Source: Bacillota bacterium (GTDB taxonomy: Bacteria > Bacillota > DTU025). Taken from it: 46,922 bases of DNA. Both the position numbers and the translations under genes were made by a program. This document shows positions 6,965-16,885 of the stretch, in pieces; within the stretch, counting starts at the first letter, position 1; the number at the start of each line of letters is the position of its first letter. The notes beneath the pieces are model-generated. The model worked only from the letters and a program-made list of their open reading frames with translations, made no database searches and was not told where the DNA came from. The stretch is taken from contig JAGVTS010000103.1 in NCBI GenBank assembly GCA_019136685.1, forward strand, positions 1 through 46,922, in the 5' to 3' direction.

Positions 6965-9422
6965 TCATATCCCAGCTCCCCACACTCCGGCCTTTCGGAA
7001 GAAGGCCTTCTTGACGGCGTTTACCATGGCCAGGTACGCCGCAGTCATCGCGAGCAGCACTGCGAAGAACGCAGCCGGCAGCGGAACGAACCCGAAGAAC
7101 CGACCGATTGGCGTGTAGGGGATGGCCGACCCGACCGCCACCACCGCCAAGCTCGATAGCGTCAGCGGCAGGCTAGCTCTGCTTCTCAGGATGCTGTGCC
7201 TCGACCGAATCACGTGAATGACAAGAGTCTGCGTGGCCAGGGATTCGACGAACCACCCGGTCTGGAACAGCGGAGCGTCGGCGTGAAACACGTAGAGCAT
7301 CACCAGATAGGTAAGCACGTCATACAGGGAGCTGATCGGACCGAAGACGAGCATGAATCGCTTGATGAACTCGATGTCCCAGCGCTTTGGCTCGGCGATG
7401 TAGTCGTCGTCTACCGTGTCGGTCGGTATCGTGACCTGCGCAAAGTCGTAGAGCAGGTTATTGAGTAGTATCTGCACCGGCTGCATGGGCAGGAACGGCA
7501 CTAGGAACAGCGCCGCCGGAACGCTGAACATGTTCCCAAAGTTCGAGCTGGTGCCCATCATGATGTACTTGAGCGTGTTGGCAAAGGTCTTCCGGCCTTC
7601 CACGATTCCGGTCTCCAGGATGTGCAGGCCTTCCTCCAGGAGGATTATGTCCGCTGCCTCTCGGGCAACGTCCACCGCGTTGCTGACCGATACTCCTACG
7701 TCAGCTGTCCTGAGCGACGGCGCGTCGTTGATGCCGTCTCCCATGTACCCCACTGCATGCCCCGACCTCTTCAGCGCAGCTATGACCCTGTCCTTTTGAT
7801 CCGGGCTGAGCCGAGCGCACACAGTCGCCTGTGAGTATCTTGATCTCGACCCCCAGCGCCTCCGCCTGCTCTAGGGCCTCGCGTGTGCTCTCCTTGGGAG
7901 GATCGACGAACGATACATACCCAACGAAAGTCATGTTCGATTCGTCCGCAATCGAATAGACCTCGCGGCTGTTGCCTATAATCCTGTACGCGACAGCCAC
8001 TGCGCGGTATCCGTCCGATGACAGTTTCGCGAATTCGCCCAGCACAGCCGCTTTGAGCTCTGGGGTCATCTCCCTCACATCCGCCCCGTCCGGCCCCAGC
8101 TCTAGCTGGGTGCAAGCCTCCAGCACGCCTTCAGGCGCGCCCTTGGTTATCAGCATCCTGCGGCCGGCTTTCGCCACAATGACCGACATCCGCCGGCGCG
8201 CAAAATCGAACGGGATCTCGTCTATCTTCGTGTAATTCGACAGGTCAAGCAAAGCATGCCGGGCTATGGCTGCATCCATCGGATTTCTGAGGCTTGCCTG
8301 AAAGACAGAGTTCACCGTCGCGAGCTCCATCGTGCGCTCAGACTCGTTGCCCTCGGCATCCACATGCGAGTGCACGGCGAGCTGTCCCTCTGTGAGCGTC
8401 CCGGTTTTGTCGGTACACAGAATGTCCATGCTCCCCAGGTTCTGTATGGACTGCAGGCGCTTCACGATCACCTTGTTCCGAGCCATCGTCCGCGCGCCTG
8501 TAGACAGGTTGATCGTAATTATCATCGGCAGCAGTTCGGGCGTGATGCCCACCGAAACCGCCACCGCAAAGAGCAGGGAAGTGAGTACCCCACGGTGCAG
8601 CGAGGCATTGAGCACGAAGATGAGCACCACGAGCGCGCCGATCACTCGCATGAGCAACCGGGTGAACTCACGAATGCCGCGCTGGAAATCGGTCTCCGGC
8701 CGCTCGGATATGAGGCTCTTGGCGATGCGGCCGAACTCAGTATGGCCATTGGTCTCCACCGCCAGCGCCGTCGCTGTTCCGCTTACCACGTTGGTTCCGA
8801 AAAAGATCACGTGGTCCATGTCAGGTAGCGGAGTGTTGTGCGGACGCGCGTCCGCGAAAGGCGCCTTCTCGACCGGCTGCGATTCGCCTGTGAGCGCCGC
8901 CTGATGCACGAAGAAGTCCTTCGCTGAAAGCACTCTGGCATCCGCTGGAATGATGTCTCCAACACTCAGGTAGATCACATCACCGGGGACTACCTCGGCC
9001 ATGTGTATCTCGGTCGGCGCCCCGTCGCGCAGCACTGTGGCCGTAACAGCCACCTGCCTGGCAAGCCTCTGAGCAGCCTGTTCTGACGTGTATTCCTGGA
9101 CGAACTCGAGGATAGCGCTGGTCAGCACCATGATGCCGATGATGATAGCTCCGGACGTCTCGCCGAAGAACGCCGAAACCGCCCCGGCTGCAATCAGCAC
9201 CAGGTTAAGAGGGCCGGCGAGCAGCATCAGGAAGGATACCACAGGCGACCTCACTCTTCTCGGAGCAAGCTCGTTCCTGCCGTACTGCCCAATGCGCTTT
9301 TCGGCTTCTTCGGCGGAAAGGCCATCGCTCGATGCGGCCAGCCGCTCCATGAGCTCCCGGAGCGGCAGGTTGAGCAGGATACTACGCCCTGGCCTTGCGG
9401 CCATCTCGGTGGACAGCGACAT
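6965..9422 (-). pseudogene. mgtA: MgtA-like Mg2+ P-type ATPase with a frameshifting deletion
   Basis: The N-terminal frame (9422 to about 7820) contains the transduction domain with TGES, four membrane helices with SVGITPELLPM, and the phosphorylation motif DKTGTLTEGQ; it reads to ILTGD and then goes out of frame. The rest (ARLSPDQKDRV, GDGINDAPSL, and six C-terminal helices including FLPMQPVQILLNNLLYD) is in another frame from about 7822 to 6965. Compared with E. coli MgtA about 41 residues of the P-domain between LTGD and ARLSP are missing, and the frame change makes the break non-trivial. All other motifs are intact, so the event looks recent or is an assembly fault. No Mg-sensing leader is visible, because the lipase gene ends 39 bases upstream. 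Confidence 0.85.
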
Positions 9423-9460
9423 GGATAAGACGCGCCTTCCGGGTCAAATAGACGCCATGG

Positions 9461-10315
9461 TTAGGATATGCCCATTATCGGCCGGTGCCAACTCTGCTCG
9501 AGCAGCCTCAACCATGGCAGCGGATGCTCCTTGGCGTCCTCGTGGTCGCGCATCTGTGGCCCGGTCGCCGGTGGTTTCTGCCCGCGCAGCACGTCTAGGA
9601 TTATTGCGTAGGCGGCATCGCTCGTGAGCAATCCCAGGTGCGTAGCGCCGAGCCCGGATACCTTGTAGTTTCGGGCCCCGCACATTATGGAGTTCTCCGC
9701 CGGGATCACGACGCCGTCGGTTGGAGTCCATATGGCATGGAAGTCGACGCCCGGCACAGTCTCCGACACACTGTTCAGCTCTTCCAGGAAGGGACCGCCC
9801 GGCAACATCTCGCCGGTGGGAATGGAGCGTGAAGGCAGGATTATTCCTCCGAACGTGCCGTGATGAGGAGTAGCCACGGTTATGACCGTCTTGACCTGAT
9901 CTGTCGTGCGTAGATTCCTCAAGTAGTACCGAGCGACGAGTCCGCCCATGCTGTGCGCCACGATCACGATGTGCCTGCGATGCGCGTACTCCATCTCGAT
10001 CATCCAGGCAAGTTCGCCGGCGTAGTCGGCTATGGAGTCTAGGACTCCCAAGTGCGAAAGGCCTATCGCATTACAGTCGAACCCGTCACGGGTCAAGCGC
10101 AACCTCATAGCCAGCATGTCGAGGGACGTGGCCAGCCACCCATGGACGAGCAGCACAAGAGGGCGCGGTTGGCCGGTGAGAGCCGCAGGGGCCACCGTGG
10201 CCATAGGAGCTGACGGGGCGCTGGCGAGGCCAGGCCGGATCGACAGACCCACCGCCAGTATGACGAGTATGACCGTAGCGACCGCCGAAAGATGCGTGCG
10301 CCTGTGCATGGCCAC
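9461..10315 (-). CDS. Secreted alpha/beta-hydrolase (triacylglycerol lipase type)
   Basis: The 284-residue product has a signal peptide (about residues 1-32). The oxyanion-side motif LVLLVHGW is near residue 55, the nucleophile elbow is AHSMGG (about residue 120), and VATPHHGT follows. A late HLGLL gives a plausible catalytic His and TPTDGVV the Asp. This is the arrangement of PGAP1-like and Burkholderia-type lipases. GTG (10315) and ATG (10309) are both possible starts, with AGGACGGG just upstream. It begins 8 bases after the dnaB stop and is followed by the broken MgtA gene, so it is probably co-transcribed with dnaB. Ester hydrolysis outside the membrane is the family function; the lipid substrate is unknown. 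Confidence 0.75.
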   Translation of the reverse strand: MAMHRRTHLSAVATVILVILAVGLSIRPGLASAPSAPMATVAPAALTGQPRPLVLLVHGWLATSLDMLAMRLRLTRDGFDCNAIGLSHLGVLDSIADYAGELAWMIEMEYAHRRHIVIVAHSMGGLVARYYLRNLRTTDQVKTVITVATPHHGTFGGIILPSRSIPTGEMLPGGPFLEELNSVSETVPGVDFHAIWTPTDGVVIPAENSIMCGARNYKVSGLGATHLGLLTSDAAYAIILDVLRGQKPPATGPQMRDHEDAKEHPLPWLRLLEQSWHRPIMGIS

Positions 10316-10323
10316 GTCCCGTC

Positions 10324-11697
10324 CTATGCCGGCGCAGCCTGCGCGTATTTCTCTAGATTGCGGAATCGGGTGTATTCTCTCTGCCAGGCTAGCTCGAAAC
10401 TGCCCGTGGGTCCGTTACGCTGTTTGGCGACGATGATCTCTGCGATGTTCCGGCGTTCAGGTTCGATGTCAGGCTTGTAGTAGTCCTCGCGGTAGATGAA
10501 TGCCACCACATCCGCCGACTGTTCGATCTCTCCACTCTCTTTCAGGTGCGAAAGGAGTGGCCGCTTGTCGGCAGTAGCTTCCACAGCCCTAGAAAGCTGC
10601 GCCAAAGCCAACACCGGCACCTCGAGTTCGCGCGCTAAGGCCTTGAGTGATCGAGTGATCTCGGCAATCTCCTGCTGCCGGTTCTCCACGCGGGCCCTAC
10701 CCTGGACCAGCTGCAGGTAGTCGATGATGATAATCCCCAGGCCGTGCTCGGCTTTGAGCCGCCGCGCCCGGGTGCGTATTTCTAGCGCCGAGATACTGGG
10801 GGTGTCGTCGATGAAAACCGGCGCTTCGCTCAGGCGGCCCAAGGCATTGGAAAGCCGCGGCCAATCCGCTTCGGTGAGGTTCCCTCGGCGAAGACGTTGC
10901 CCGTCAACACTGGCCTGGGAACACAGCATTCTGGCAGCCAGCTGCTCGCGAGACATCTCAAGGCTGAATATGAGGACAGGCTTCCTCTCGTTTAAGCCCA
11001 CGTACTCCGCTATGTTCAACGCGAGAGCCGTTTTCCCCATAGACGGCCTGGCGGCAACTACTATCAGCTCGGACGGCTGCAGCCCGGAGAGCATGTTGTC
11101 TAGTTCCACGAACCCTGTCGGCAGCCCAGTGAGCGCGCCCTTAGTGGAATACAGCCGCTCTATCCGGTCGAACGTGCTCATGAGCACGGTCTTCATATCT
11201 GCCACCGTGCCTGTCTCGCCGCTTTGCGCGATCCGGAATATGAGTTGCTCTGCCCTGTCGAGCGAATCGTCAACATCAGCCGACACGTCGTAGCCCAGCG
11301 CCGCTATCTCGGCGCCCGCCGCCACCAGCGCCCGCAATATGGACTTGTTCTTTACGATCTTCGCGTAGAACTCGCAGTTGGACGAGGTGGGGACAGAATT
11401 CGCCAGGGTGCTTATGTATGATGCTCCGCCCACACGCTCGAGCGCGTTTCGTGCGCGAAGCTCCTCGGTCACAGTGATCAGGTCCGCCGGTTCGCCGCGG
11501 TTGAACAGTTCAATCAGGGTATCGAAGATCACCCGATGGGTGTCTCTGTAGAAGTCCTCGGCGACCAGGATCTCTGCAGCTGTCGCAATCGCCTCTTTAT
11601 CCAGGAGCATCGAGCCGATGGTCGACTGCTCCGCTTCAAGACTCTGAGGCGGCACGCGGTCAACGCCTGCTACACCTACAGATGCCAAGTCTCTCAC
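10324..11697 (-). CDS. dnaB: Replicative DNA helicase DnaB
   Basis: The 457-residue protein is close to the usual length for a bacterial hexameric replicative helicase, which unwinds the fork 5' to 3'. The N-terminal domain (PPQSLEAEQSTIGSML) is followed by the RecA-like core with Walker A ARPSMGKTALALN near residues 216-228, IIIIDYLQLV as Walker B, and SREQLAARM. The C-terminal arginine-finger region ends RNGPTGSFELAWQREYTRF. The GTG start overlaps the lonC stop as GTGA, so the two are translationally coupled within the rplI-lonC-dnaB operon. Confidence 0.97.
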   Translation of the reverse strand: MRDLASVGVAGVDRVPPQSLEAEQSTIGSMLLDKEAIATAAEILVAEDFYRDTHRVIFDTLIELFNRGEPADLITVTEELRARNALERVGGASYISTLANSVPTSSNCEFYAKIVKNKSILRALVAAGAEIAALGYDVSADVDDSLDRAEQLIFRIAQSGETGTVADMKTVLMSTFDRIERLYSTKGALTGLPTGFVELDNMLSGLQPSELIVVAARPSMGKTALALNIAEYVGLNERKPVLIFSLEMSREQLAARMLCSQASVDGQRLRRGNLTEADWPRLSNALGRLSEAPVFIDDTPSISALEIRTRARRLKAEHGLGIIIIDYLQLVQGRARVENRQQEIAEITRSLKALARELEVPVLALAQLSRAVEATADKRPLLSHLKESGEIEQSADVVAFIYREDYYKPDIEPERRNIAEIIVAKQRNGPTGSFELAWQREYTRFRNLEKYAQAAPA

Positions 11698-13610
11698 TCC
11701 TCGTTTGGTTTGCGGAAGCTTATGTCCCCGTCGAATACATGGGCGAAAGCCTCGGAGACACTGGCAACCGGAACCACCTCTATGCCGGTGATATCATCGG
11801 GGACATCTTTGGCGTTTTCGGCCGGCATGATGACCTTGCGTATGCCCGCTTGCCTTGCCCCGTATATTTTCTCAAATATGCCGCCCACCTCGCGCACCTT
11901 GCCCTGGATCGACAACTCGCCCGTGACGGCCACATCCTGCCTGATGGGGCAGGAGTATACTGAACTGATTATGGCGAGCAAGACCGCGGTTCCGGCGGAT
12001 GGCCCATCGATGTCGCCGCCGCCCACTACGTTGACATGCACATCGTAATCGGCCATATCCTGCCCTGTAATCCGCCTGAACACAGATGCCGCGTTGAACA
12101 CTGAGTCTTTTGCCATGCTGCCGGCAGTCTCATTGAACCTGATAGCGCCCTTGGCCTCTTCCCGTGCAGGGAATGTCACTGCCTCGATCTCGATGACTGA
12201 GCCCAAGAAACCCGCAACACCCAGGCCGAATACCTTGCCCACCTCGGAGGTCTGCGTAGCCCGGGCATGCACGTAGGGCGACAGTCGCCCCAGCCTGATC
12301 GTTTCCTCCAGATCGGCTCTGGTAATCGTGACGCCGCCGGCGCCCCCGCGGTCCGACTGCACCTGACGGAAGAGAGCCAGCCCGTAGGCGTCCACCAACA
12401 GGCTAGTGGCCTTTCGGCCTTCTATCGTGTAGTCGCTTACTATCGCCGGGATATCAGCGTCGGTCTCGACGTCCAGCTTGGCTGCGGCATTCCTCACGAT
12501 CTCCTGGATATGCTTCTGGGTCAGAGGCTCAAAGAAGACCTCGGCCGTGCGCGAACGCAGCGCCGGACTGAGATCGTCCGGGTCGCGCGTCGTGGCGCCT
12601 ATGAGGACGAAATCCGCCGGAGCGCCCTGCTCAAACAGTCTCTTGATATACTGAGGGACGTTGGGATCGGCCGGATCGTAGTAAGACGAGTCAAATGTGA
12701 CCCGCTTGTCTTCCATGACTTTGAGCAGCTTGTTCAGGAGAATCGGGTCCATCTCCCCTATCTCGTCTATGAACAGCACACCGCCGTGGGCGTCCGTAAC
12801 CAGGCCCAGCTTGGGCTCGGGCACCCCGCCTTCCGCAAGGTCGCGCTTGGCCCCCTGGTAGATAGGGTCGTGCACCGACCCCAGCAGCGGATTGGTGACC
12901 TCACGGGGATCCCAGCGCAGTGTGGTGCCATCCACCTCGACGAACCGCGCATCAGCTGCAAACGGAGCCAGCTTGACCTTTTTCGCCTCCTCCAGCGCCA
13001 ACCGCGCCGCCGTGGTCTTGCCCACTCCGGGCGGACCATACAAAATCACGTGCTGTGGAAACGGAGAGGCCACTTTGGCCAGGAGCGCCCTGACCGCGCG
13101 GTCTTGGCCCACGATCTCCGACATCGACGCAGGACGAATGATCTCCATCGCGGACCTCGCCAGCTGCCTCGCTTCGAGCTGTTCCAGCTCTTCCAGTTTG
13201 CGAAGGGTCTCCGGCGTGTCGGGGCCCGAATCCTCCTTCAGTATCTGCATCTTGATCTCGTTTACGTAATCTTCGTGCCTCTGCTGCATACGGTCGGAGA
13301 TTCGCTTCTCGATCTTGTCTTCCACACGTCGCCGAGCGATAGTGTCGGCGATCTCGTCTTCTATGTCCGACAGGACGGTTTCGTATTCATCGGGCTTGCG
13401 CACCTTGTCAATAGTGGGGTCCTCGAAAACCAGGCGCTCCAGCGCGAGTATGCGATCCTCTATCCTAGATGAGCGCATCAGATCGAGCGCATCCAGCTTT
13501 CCAGCCTTGAGCACCAGCTTGTCGGGGCCATACAGGTCCGAGAGTATCCCGAACATGGACATTACCTGCCGCATGAGTTGCTCGTCGAACTCCTCCCCCA
13601 GCGCATGCAA
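11694..13610 (-). CDS. lonC: ATP-dependent protease LonC (spore-type Lon)
   Basis: The 638-residue protein has the LonC architecture: a helical N-terminus without the LonA substrate domain, an AAA+ module with GPPGVGKTT and VLFIDEIGEMD, and a C-terminal Lon protease domain. Catalytic Ser538 is in GPSAG and Lys581 in FEKIYGA, with the usual 43-residue gap. LonC is found in spore-forming Firmicutes; it is an AAA+ protease whose role there is less clear than that of LonA or LonB. The apparent start is TTG at 13610, with no convincing ribosome-binding site, so the N-terminus is uncertain. It lies between rplI and dnaB, 28 bases after the rplI stop, and overlaps dnaB by four bases. Confidence 0.92.
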   Translation of the reverse strand: MHALGEEFDEQLMRQVMSMFGILSDLYGPDKLVLKAGKLDALDLMRSSRIEDRILALERLVFEDPTIDKVRKPDEYETVLSDIEDEIADTIARRRVEDKIEKRISDRMQQRHEDYVNEIKMQILKEDSGPDTPETLRKLEELEQLEARQLARSAMEIIRPASMSEIVGQDRAVRALLAKVASPFPQHVILYGPPGVGKTTAARLALEEAKKVKLAPFAADARFVEVDGTTLRWDPREVTNPLLGSVHDPIYQGAKRDLAEGGVPEPKLGLVTDAHGGVLFIDEIGEMDPILLNKLLKVMEDKRVTFDSSYYDPADPNVPQYIKRLFEQGAPADFVLIGATTRDPDDLSPALRSRTAEVFFEPLTQKHIQEIVRNAAAKLDVETDADIPAIVSDYTIEGRKATSLLVDAYGLALFRQVQSDRGGAGGVTITRADLEETIRLGRLSPYVHARATQTSEVGKVFGLGVAGFLGSVIEIEAVTFPAREEAKGAIRFNETAGSMAKDSVFNAASVFRRITGQDMADYDVHVNVVGGGDIDGPSAGTAVLLAIISSVYSCPIRQDVAVTGELSIQGKVREVGGIFEKIYGARQAGIRKVIMPAENAKDVPDDITGIEVVPVASVSEAFAHVFDGDISFRKPNEE

Positions 13611-13638
13611 TATGATGGCGCGCCGGCGGTCACACGAC

Positions 13639-14097
13639 CTAGCGGCCTTCCTCCGTCGGCACGACAGTAATCATAACATCTGCCGACACACCGGAGAAGA
13701 GCTTCACAGTCACCATATGTTCCCCCAGTTCCCTTATGGGATCCTTGAGTTCGATTTTTCGGCGGTCCACGTCCACGCCGATGACCGCCCGGATCGTATC
13801 GGCCACATCCTTGGAGGTTATGGACCCGTACAGCCTGCCCTTCTCGCCTGCCTTGACCCTAATCGTGACTCCACGCTCCTTTAGCTTGCGAGCGTCTTCT
13901 CTGGCCTTCGCCTCTTCACGCGCCTCCTTGCGCCGCTCGGCGTCTCGAATCACCTCGATTCGCTTGAGTGCCGCTGATGATGCTGGAAGGGCCAGTCCTC
14001 TGGGTATCAAGTAGTTGCGGGCATAGCCTTCGGCCACGTCTACTGCCGTATCCTTCTTGCCAAGCCCCGGAACGTCTTTCTGAAGGACTACTTTCAT
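13639..14097 (-). CDS. rplI: 50S ribosomal protein L9
   Basis: The 152-residue product is normal for bL9, an elongated two-domain 23S rRNA-binding protein. The N-terminal signature VDVAEGYARNYLIPRGLA is followed by a charged connecting helix (about residues 40-75) and the C-terminal domain ending VTVKLFSGVSADVMITV. It follows yybS by 90 bases and precedes lonC and dnaB. The yybS-rplI-dnaB neighbourhood is conserved in Firmicutes. Confidence 0.97.
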   Translation of the reverse strand: MKVVLQKDVPGLGKKDTAVDVAEGYARNYLIPRGLALPASSAALKRIEVIRDAERRKEAREEAKAREDARKLKERGVTIRVKAGEKGRLYGSITSKDVADTIRAVIGVDVDRRKIELKDPIRELGEHMVTVKLFSGVSADVMITVVPTEEGR

Positions 14098-14187
14098 GTG
14101 TGCCCGCGGGCGAACCGTGACTCACCCGCTACCTCCTCTCCGTATGCTGCGCGTGCGCTGCCGATGCATCTTGGCCGCATAGGGGCA

Positions 14188-15147
14188 TTACGCTCGCGAC
14201 GTAAGCTTCCTGAAGTCAAACCAGCCGTCGAGCAGACCGGCCATGGGCAGAAGCCAGTTAAAGGGCGGAGTCATGTAGATAAACAGGGCAATAACGACCC
14301 TAAGCCCCTTGGGAACGTTCATCGACCCAAGCACCGACCAGAGCACTGCGATTCCGTGTAGAGAATAAACCATGACATAGATTGCGACCGCATTGACCGC
14401 CAGGGAGCGCACGAAACCGAGATTCGCCCCGGGGATGGCATAAGCCAGCACAAGCGCGCCTATCAACCCCCATGAAAAGCGCCAGTCTATCCTCCAGTCT
14501 GCGAAAGGCGGAATCGGTTCGACATCGCGCTTCATCCTCACCAGAATCCAGCGCGTGGCGGCATATGCTATCGATGCCGAGAAGACTGCGCCCATCACCA
14601 GCACGGCTGGGAGGAACGTCTTGAACCAGACCGGCATCAACTCTGTCATCTGCCTGACCAACCCCAGAGACTCCTGCGGCACGCCCATCTTCTGGTACAG
14701 CTCCATGGTACGCTGCCCTGTCTCGGCGAAGATCTCCTGAACCTTGGCTACCATCGCGCCCGGCGACAGCCCCGACGCCCATGACGCCAGCAGGAAATCG
14801 CTCACAAAAGCGGCCAGACTAGCCGCTGAAGTGCCGGCAAGGGAGATGAGCCACGGGCGTTTCCTGGCAAGGAGCGCACCGAGGGCGATTCCTATGAAAC
14901 CCACGCGGACCAGCACGATCAGGCCGTCTATCGGGCCGAGTATCGCACTCACGCCCAGAGCCGCCACTAAGGTAGCAAGGACGCCGGTACGTATGCCGTT
15001 TCGGATGACCAGGATCGCCACGGGAACCGGTATTACGTATAGCAGCAGTTTTGTGTATATGTCTGCCACGTACATTACTATCGTAAGGGCAGCCAGAAGC
15101 GCTCCTTCAGTAAGCGCTCTGGTTCGCTCAGTGCGCGGTGAGTTCAA
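14188..15147 (-). CDS. yybS: YybS family (DUF2232) membrane protein
   Basis: The 319-residue polytopic protein has about eight hydrophobic segments and begins RTRALTEGALLAALTIVMY, a pattern typical of DUF2232/YybS proteins encoded next to rplI in Firmicutes. The biochemical role is unknown, although the fold resembles small-molecule transport components. I chose the TTG at 15147: it overlaps the TGA of the MazG-like gene (TTGA) and has GGAAGGGG eight bases upstream. A longer frame to 15198 would run back into the neighbour. Confidence 0.85.
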   Translation of the reverse strand: MNSPRTERTRALTEGALLAALTIVMYVADIYTKLLLYVIPVPVAILVIRNGIRTGVLATLVAALGVSAILGPIDGLIVLVRVGFIGIALGALLARKRPWLISLAGTSAASLAAFVSDFLLASWASGLSPGAMVAKVQEIFAETGQRTMELYQKMGVPQESLGLVRQMTELMPVWFKTFLPAVLVMGAVFSASIAYAATRWILVRMKRDVEPIPPFADWRIDWRFSWGLIGALVLAYAIPGANLGFVRSLAVNAVAIYVMVYSLHGIAVLWSVLGSMNVPKGLRVVIALFIYMTPPFNWLLPMAGLLDGWFDFRKLTSRA

Positions 15148-15458
15148 CTGGAACGCCCCTTCCTGTGGTTGGCAAGGGCACTGAAGTCCTTGTACCACTG
15201 CTCCACTTCGTGTCCGTTCTGTATGTTCTCTCGAATGTTGACGTCAATCTGCTCGTCAAGGGCAGCGTAGGCGATGCCCAGCCGCTTTCCCAGCAGATAG
15301 CAGCCGATAATCGCGTTGGCCAGATCGGACGCGCGCGGGTCCTCATCGGTGCTCGCAAGAGAACGGTACACGGAAGCTACGCTTCCCAGCACCTCGGCCT
15401 TGAGCCAGTCAATCGTCTTGAAACTACGCGCAATGTCGGTGTCATGCTGGTGTCCCAT
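15144..15458 (-). CDS. MazG-like family protein
   Basis: The 104-residue product matches the small MazG-like family found beside yybS and rpsR in clostridia: DIARSFKTIDWLKAEVL, then DLANAIIGCYLLGKRLGI, then NIRENIQNGHEVEQWYKD. True MazG enzymes are nucleotide pyrophosphohydrolases with an EExxE helix. I do not see a full set of those acidic residues here, so enzymatic activity is uncertain. It is the first gene after the terminator hairpin at 15627-15661 and is coupled to yybS by a four-base overlap. Confidence 0.8.
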   Translation of the reverse strand: MGHQHDTDIARSFKTIDWLKAEVLGSVASVYRSLASTDEDPRASDLANAIIGCYLLGKRLGIAYAALDEQIDVNIRENIQNGHEVEQWYKDFSALANHRKGRSS

Positions 15459-15626
15459 CCCAACACCTCCTCGCCTGCGTGTGAAAAGCTCATACCGGGT
15501 TCAGTGGCTGACGTGCGAACGCATGCCTGGCGTACGCACCTAATAGCCATTCATTCTCGATGCCGTTCGTTCTCGATGCTCGACGCGAAATCCTGCCTAG
15601 CGCACATGGCAAGGGATATGTGCGAG

Positions 15627-15661
15627 AAAACTCTTTGGACCCGGAGGCTCCAAAGAGTTTT
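15627..15661. terminator. Strong bidirectional intrinsic terminator
   Basis: AAAACTCTTTGGA (15627-15639) is perfectly repeated in inverse as TCCAAAGAGTTTT (15649-15661) around a nine-base loop, so both strands end the hairpin in a T-run. It lies 69 bases after the rpsR stop and ends the rpsF-ssb-rpsR transcript. The rest of 15459-15729 holds no gene I can support and probably contains the promoter of the MazG-like/yybS operon. Confidence 0.85.
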
Positions 15662-15729
15662 CGGATTCGGCGAATACTGAGGCCCGACGGGCCCCAGCTG
15701 CCTACCTGCAGACCGGCGACAATCGCCTG

Positions 15730-15960
15730 CTACTCCGCAGTGAACGGGAGCAGCGCGACGTGACGGGAGCGTTTGATCGCCAAGGTCACCTGGCGCTGAT
15801 GCTTCGCGCAGTTGCCCGATATGCGGCGCGGCATTATCTTGCCCCTCTCCGAGATGTACCTGCGGAGCCTGGCAGTATCCTTGTAGTCGACGTGCTCGAC
15901 CTTGTCCACACAGAAGGAGCAGACTCGCCTTCTGGATCTGCGTCCTCTCTCACGCTTCAA
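15730..15960 (-). CDS. rpsR: 30S ribosomal protein S18
   Basis: The 76-residue product is a standard bS18 with the conserved core [20 protein letters not shown] and the end [20 protein letters not shown]. It carries a CSFC pair and a later single Cys (NCAKH), like Zn-binding (C+) S18 forms. It is the last gene of rpsF-ssb-rpsR, 41 bases after ssb, and is followed by the terminator at 15627-15661. Confidence 0.97.
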   Translation of the reverse strand: MKRERGRRSRRRVCSFCVDKVEHVDYKDTARLRRYISERGKIMPRRISGNCAKHQRQVTLAIKRSRHVALLPFTAE

Positions 15961-16001
15961 TGTGATGTCCCCCCAATAGCTGAGGCAATAGCGCGTGGCG
16001 C

Positions 16002-16427
16002 CTAGAACGGCTCGCCCACATCGATTTCATCTCCGAATGTGGACTCGCCATCGTCACCCGGTTCGGGGAAAGGCGGTTCCTCTGCCGACGGAACGCGCGC
16101 TGCAGAGTCAGGCCCTCGGTCCAGAAACTCCACCCTGTCGCCTATCACTTCCCACGCCCTACGCTTCTGCCCATCGGCAGCCTGGTAGCTGCGGACTTGA
16201 AGGCGCCCTTCCACGGCGACAAGACGGCCCTTCTTCATGTAGGCGCCCACCGTCTCTGCTTGCCTGCGCCAGACCACCACGTCGATGAAGTCAGTCCCGC
16301 GTTCGCCGGATTGACTGGCGAACGGCCTATCGACTGCAACAGTGAACCTGGCCACGCTCACGCCGCTCTGCGTCACGCGGAGTTCCGGGTCGCGGGTCAG
16401 ACGACCCACCAGTACGATCCTGTTCAT
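16002..16427 (-). CDS. ssb: Single-stranded DNA-binding protein
   Basis: The 141-residue protein has the OB-fold of bacterial SSB ([48 protein letters not shown]) and an acidic tail ending EIDVGEPF, close to the usual DDxPF partner-binding tip. It binds single-stranded DNA at forks and recruits repair and replication enzymes. I chose ATG 16427 (MNRIVL) over the longer frame because homologous SSBs start there. It lies between rpsF and rpsR, as in most Firmicutes. Confidence 0.96.
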   Translation of the reverse strand: MNRIVLVGRLTRDPELRVTQSGVSVARFTVAVDRPFASQSGERGTDFIDVVVWRRQAETVGAYMKKGRLVAVEGRLQVRSYQAADGQKRRAWEVIGDRVEFLDRGPDSAARVPSAEEPPFPEPGDDGESTFGDEIDVGEPF

Positions 16428-16467
16428 GACAACACCACCCTGCCTCAAATTTAGGCCCGGCAAGGAG

Positions 16468-16755
16468 TCATTTGTCCTTGCGGATGATCAGGTAGCGTAC
16501 CACGCCGTCGGTGATCTTGTAGACGCGCTCCAGCTCGGCCACAATATCGGCAGTCGCGTTGAAATAGAGGACTACATAATACCCTTCGGTATGATCCCCT
16601 ATCACATACGCCAGCCTGCGCCTACCCATGCGGTCGGTCTTGGTGACTTCTCCGCCGTTTGACGTAATAAGCTCCTCGAACTTGGAGATCAGACCATCGA
16701 TCTCCTCATCGCCAAACGTGGGACTGAGGATGTACATTGTTTCGTAGGCGTGCAC
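16468..16755 (-). CDS. rpsF: 30S ribosomal protein S6
   Basis: The product of about 95 residues has the bS6 core (YETMYILSPTF, TDRMGRRRLAYVI, EGYYVVLYFNA, KITDGVVRYLIIRKD). The GTG at 16764 lies inside the ribosome-binding site, so I chose GTG 16755 (VHAYETM), eight bases after GGGGAGG. It is first in rpsF-ssb-rpsR, with a promoter at 16818-16847. In many bacteria S6-S18 binds its own leader; I could not identify such a motif here. Confidence 0.96.
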   Translation of the reverse strand: MHAYETMYILSPTFGDEEIDGLISKFEELITSNGGEVTKTDRMGRRRLAYVIGDHTEGYYVVLYFNATADIVAELERVYKITDGVVRYLIIRKDK

Positions 16756-16817
16756 TGACTTCACCTCCCCTCGGACTTCGGCCCCGCGTCACGCGCGGAG
16801 CAGGGATTGCGAGATGA

Positions 16818-16847
16818 ATTATAACACTATGCCCGGGGGAGGCGCAA
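16818..16847 (-). promoter_or_regulatory. Sigma-A-type promoter of rpsF-ssb-rpsR
   Basis: On the minus strand TTGCGC (complement of 16842-16847) is followed after 18 bases by TATAAT (complement of 16818-16823), about 60 bases before the rpsF start. The region between carries a GC-rich leader. Confidence 0.7.
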
Positions 16848-16885
16848 CCCACCGCTCGGGTGATATTTCCAGAATAACGCCCTGA

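Noticed and set aside
12267..13472. 401-codon plus-strand open frame
   Set aside because: It is antisense to lonC, has no family resemblance, and arises from the GC-rich codon pattern of the real gene.
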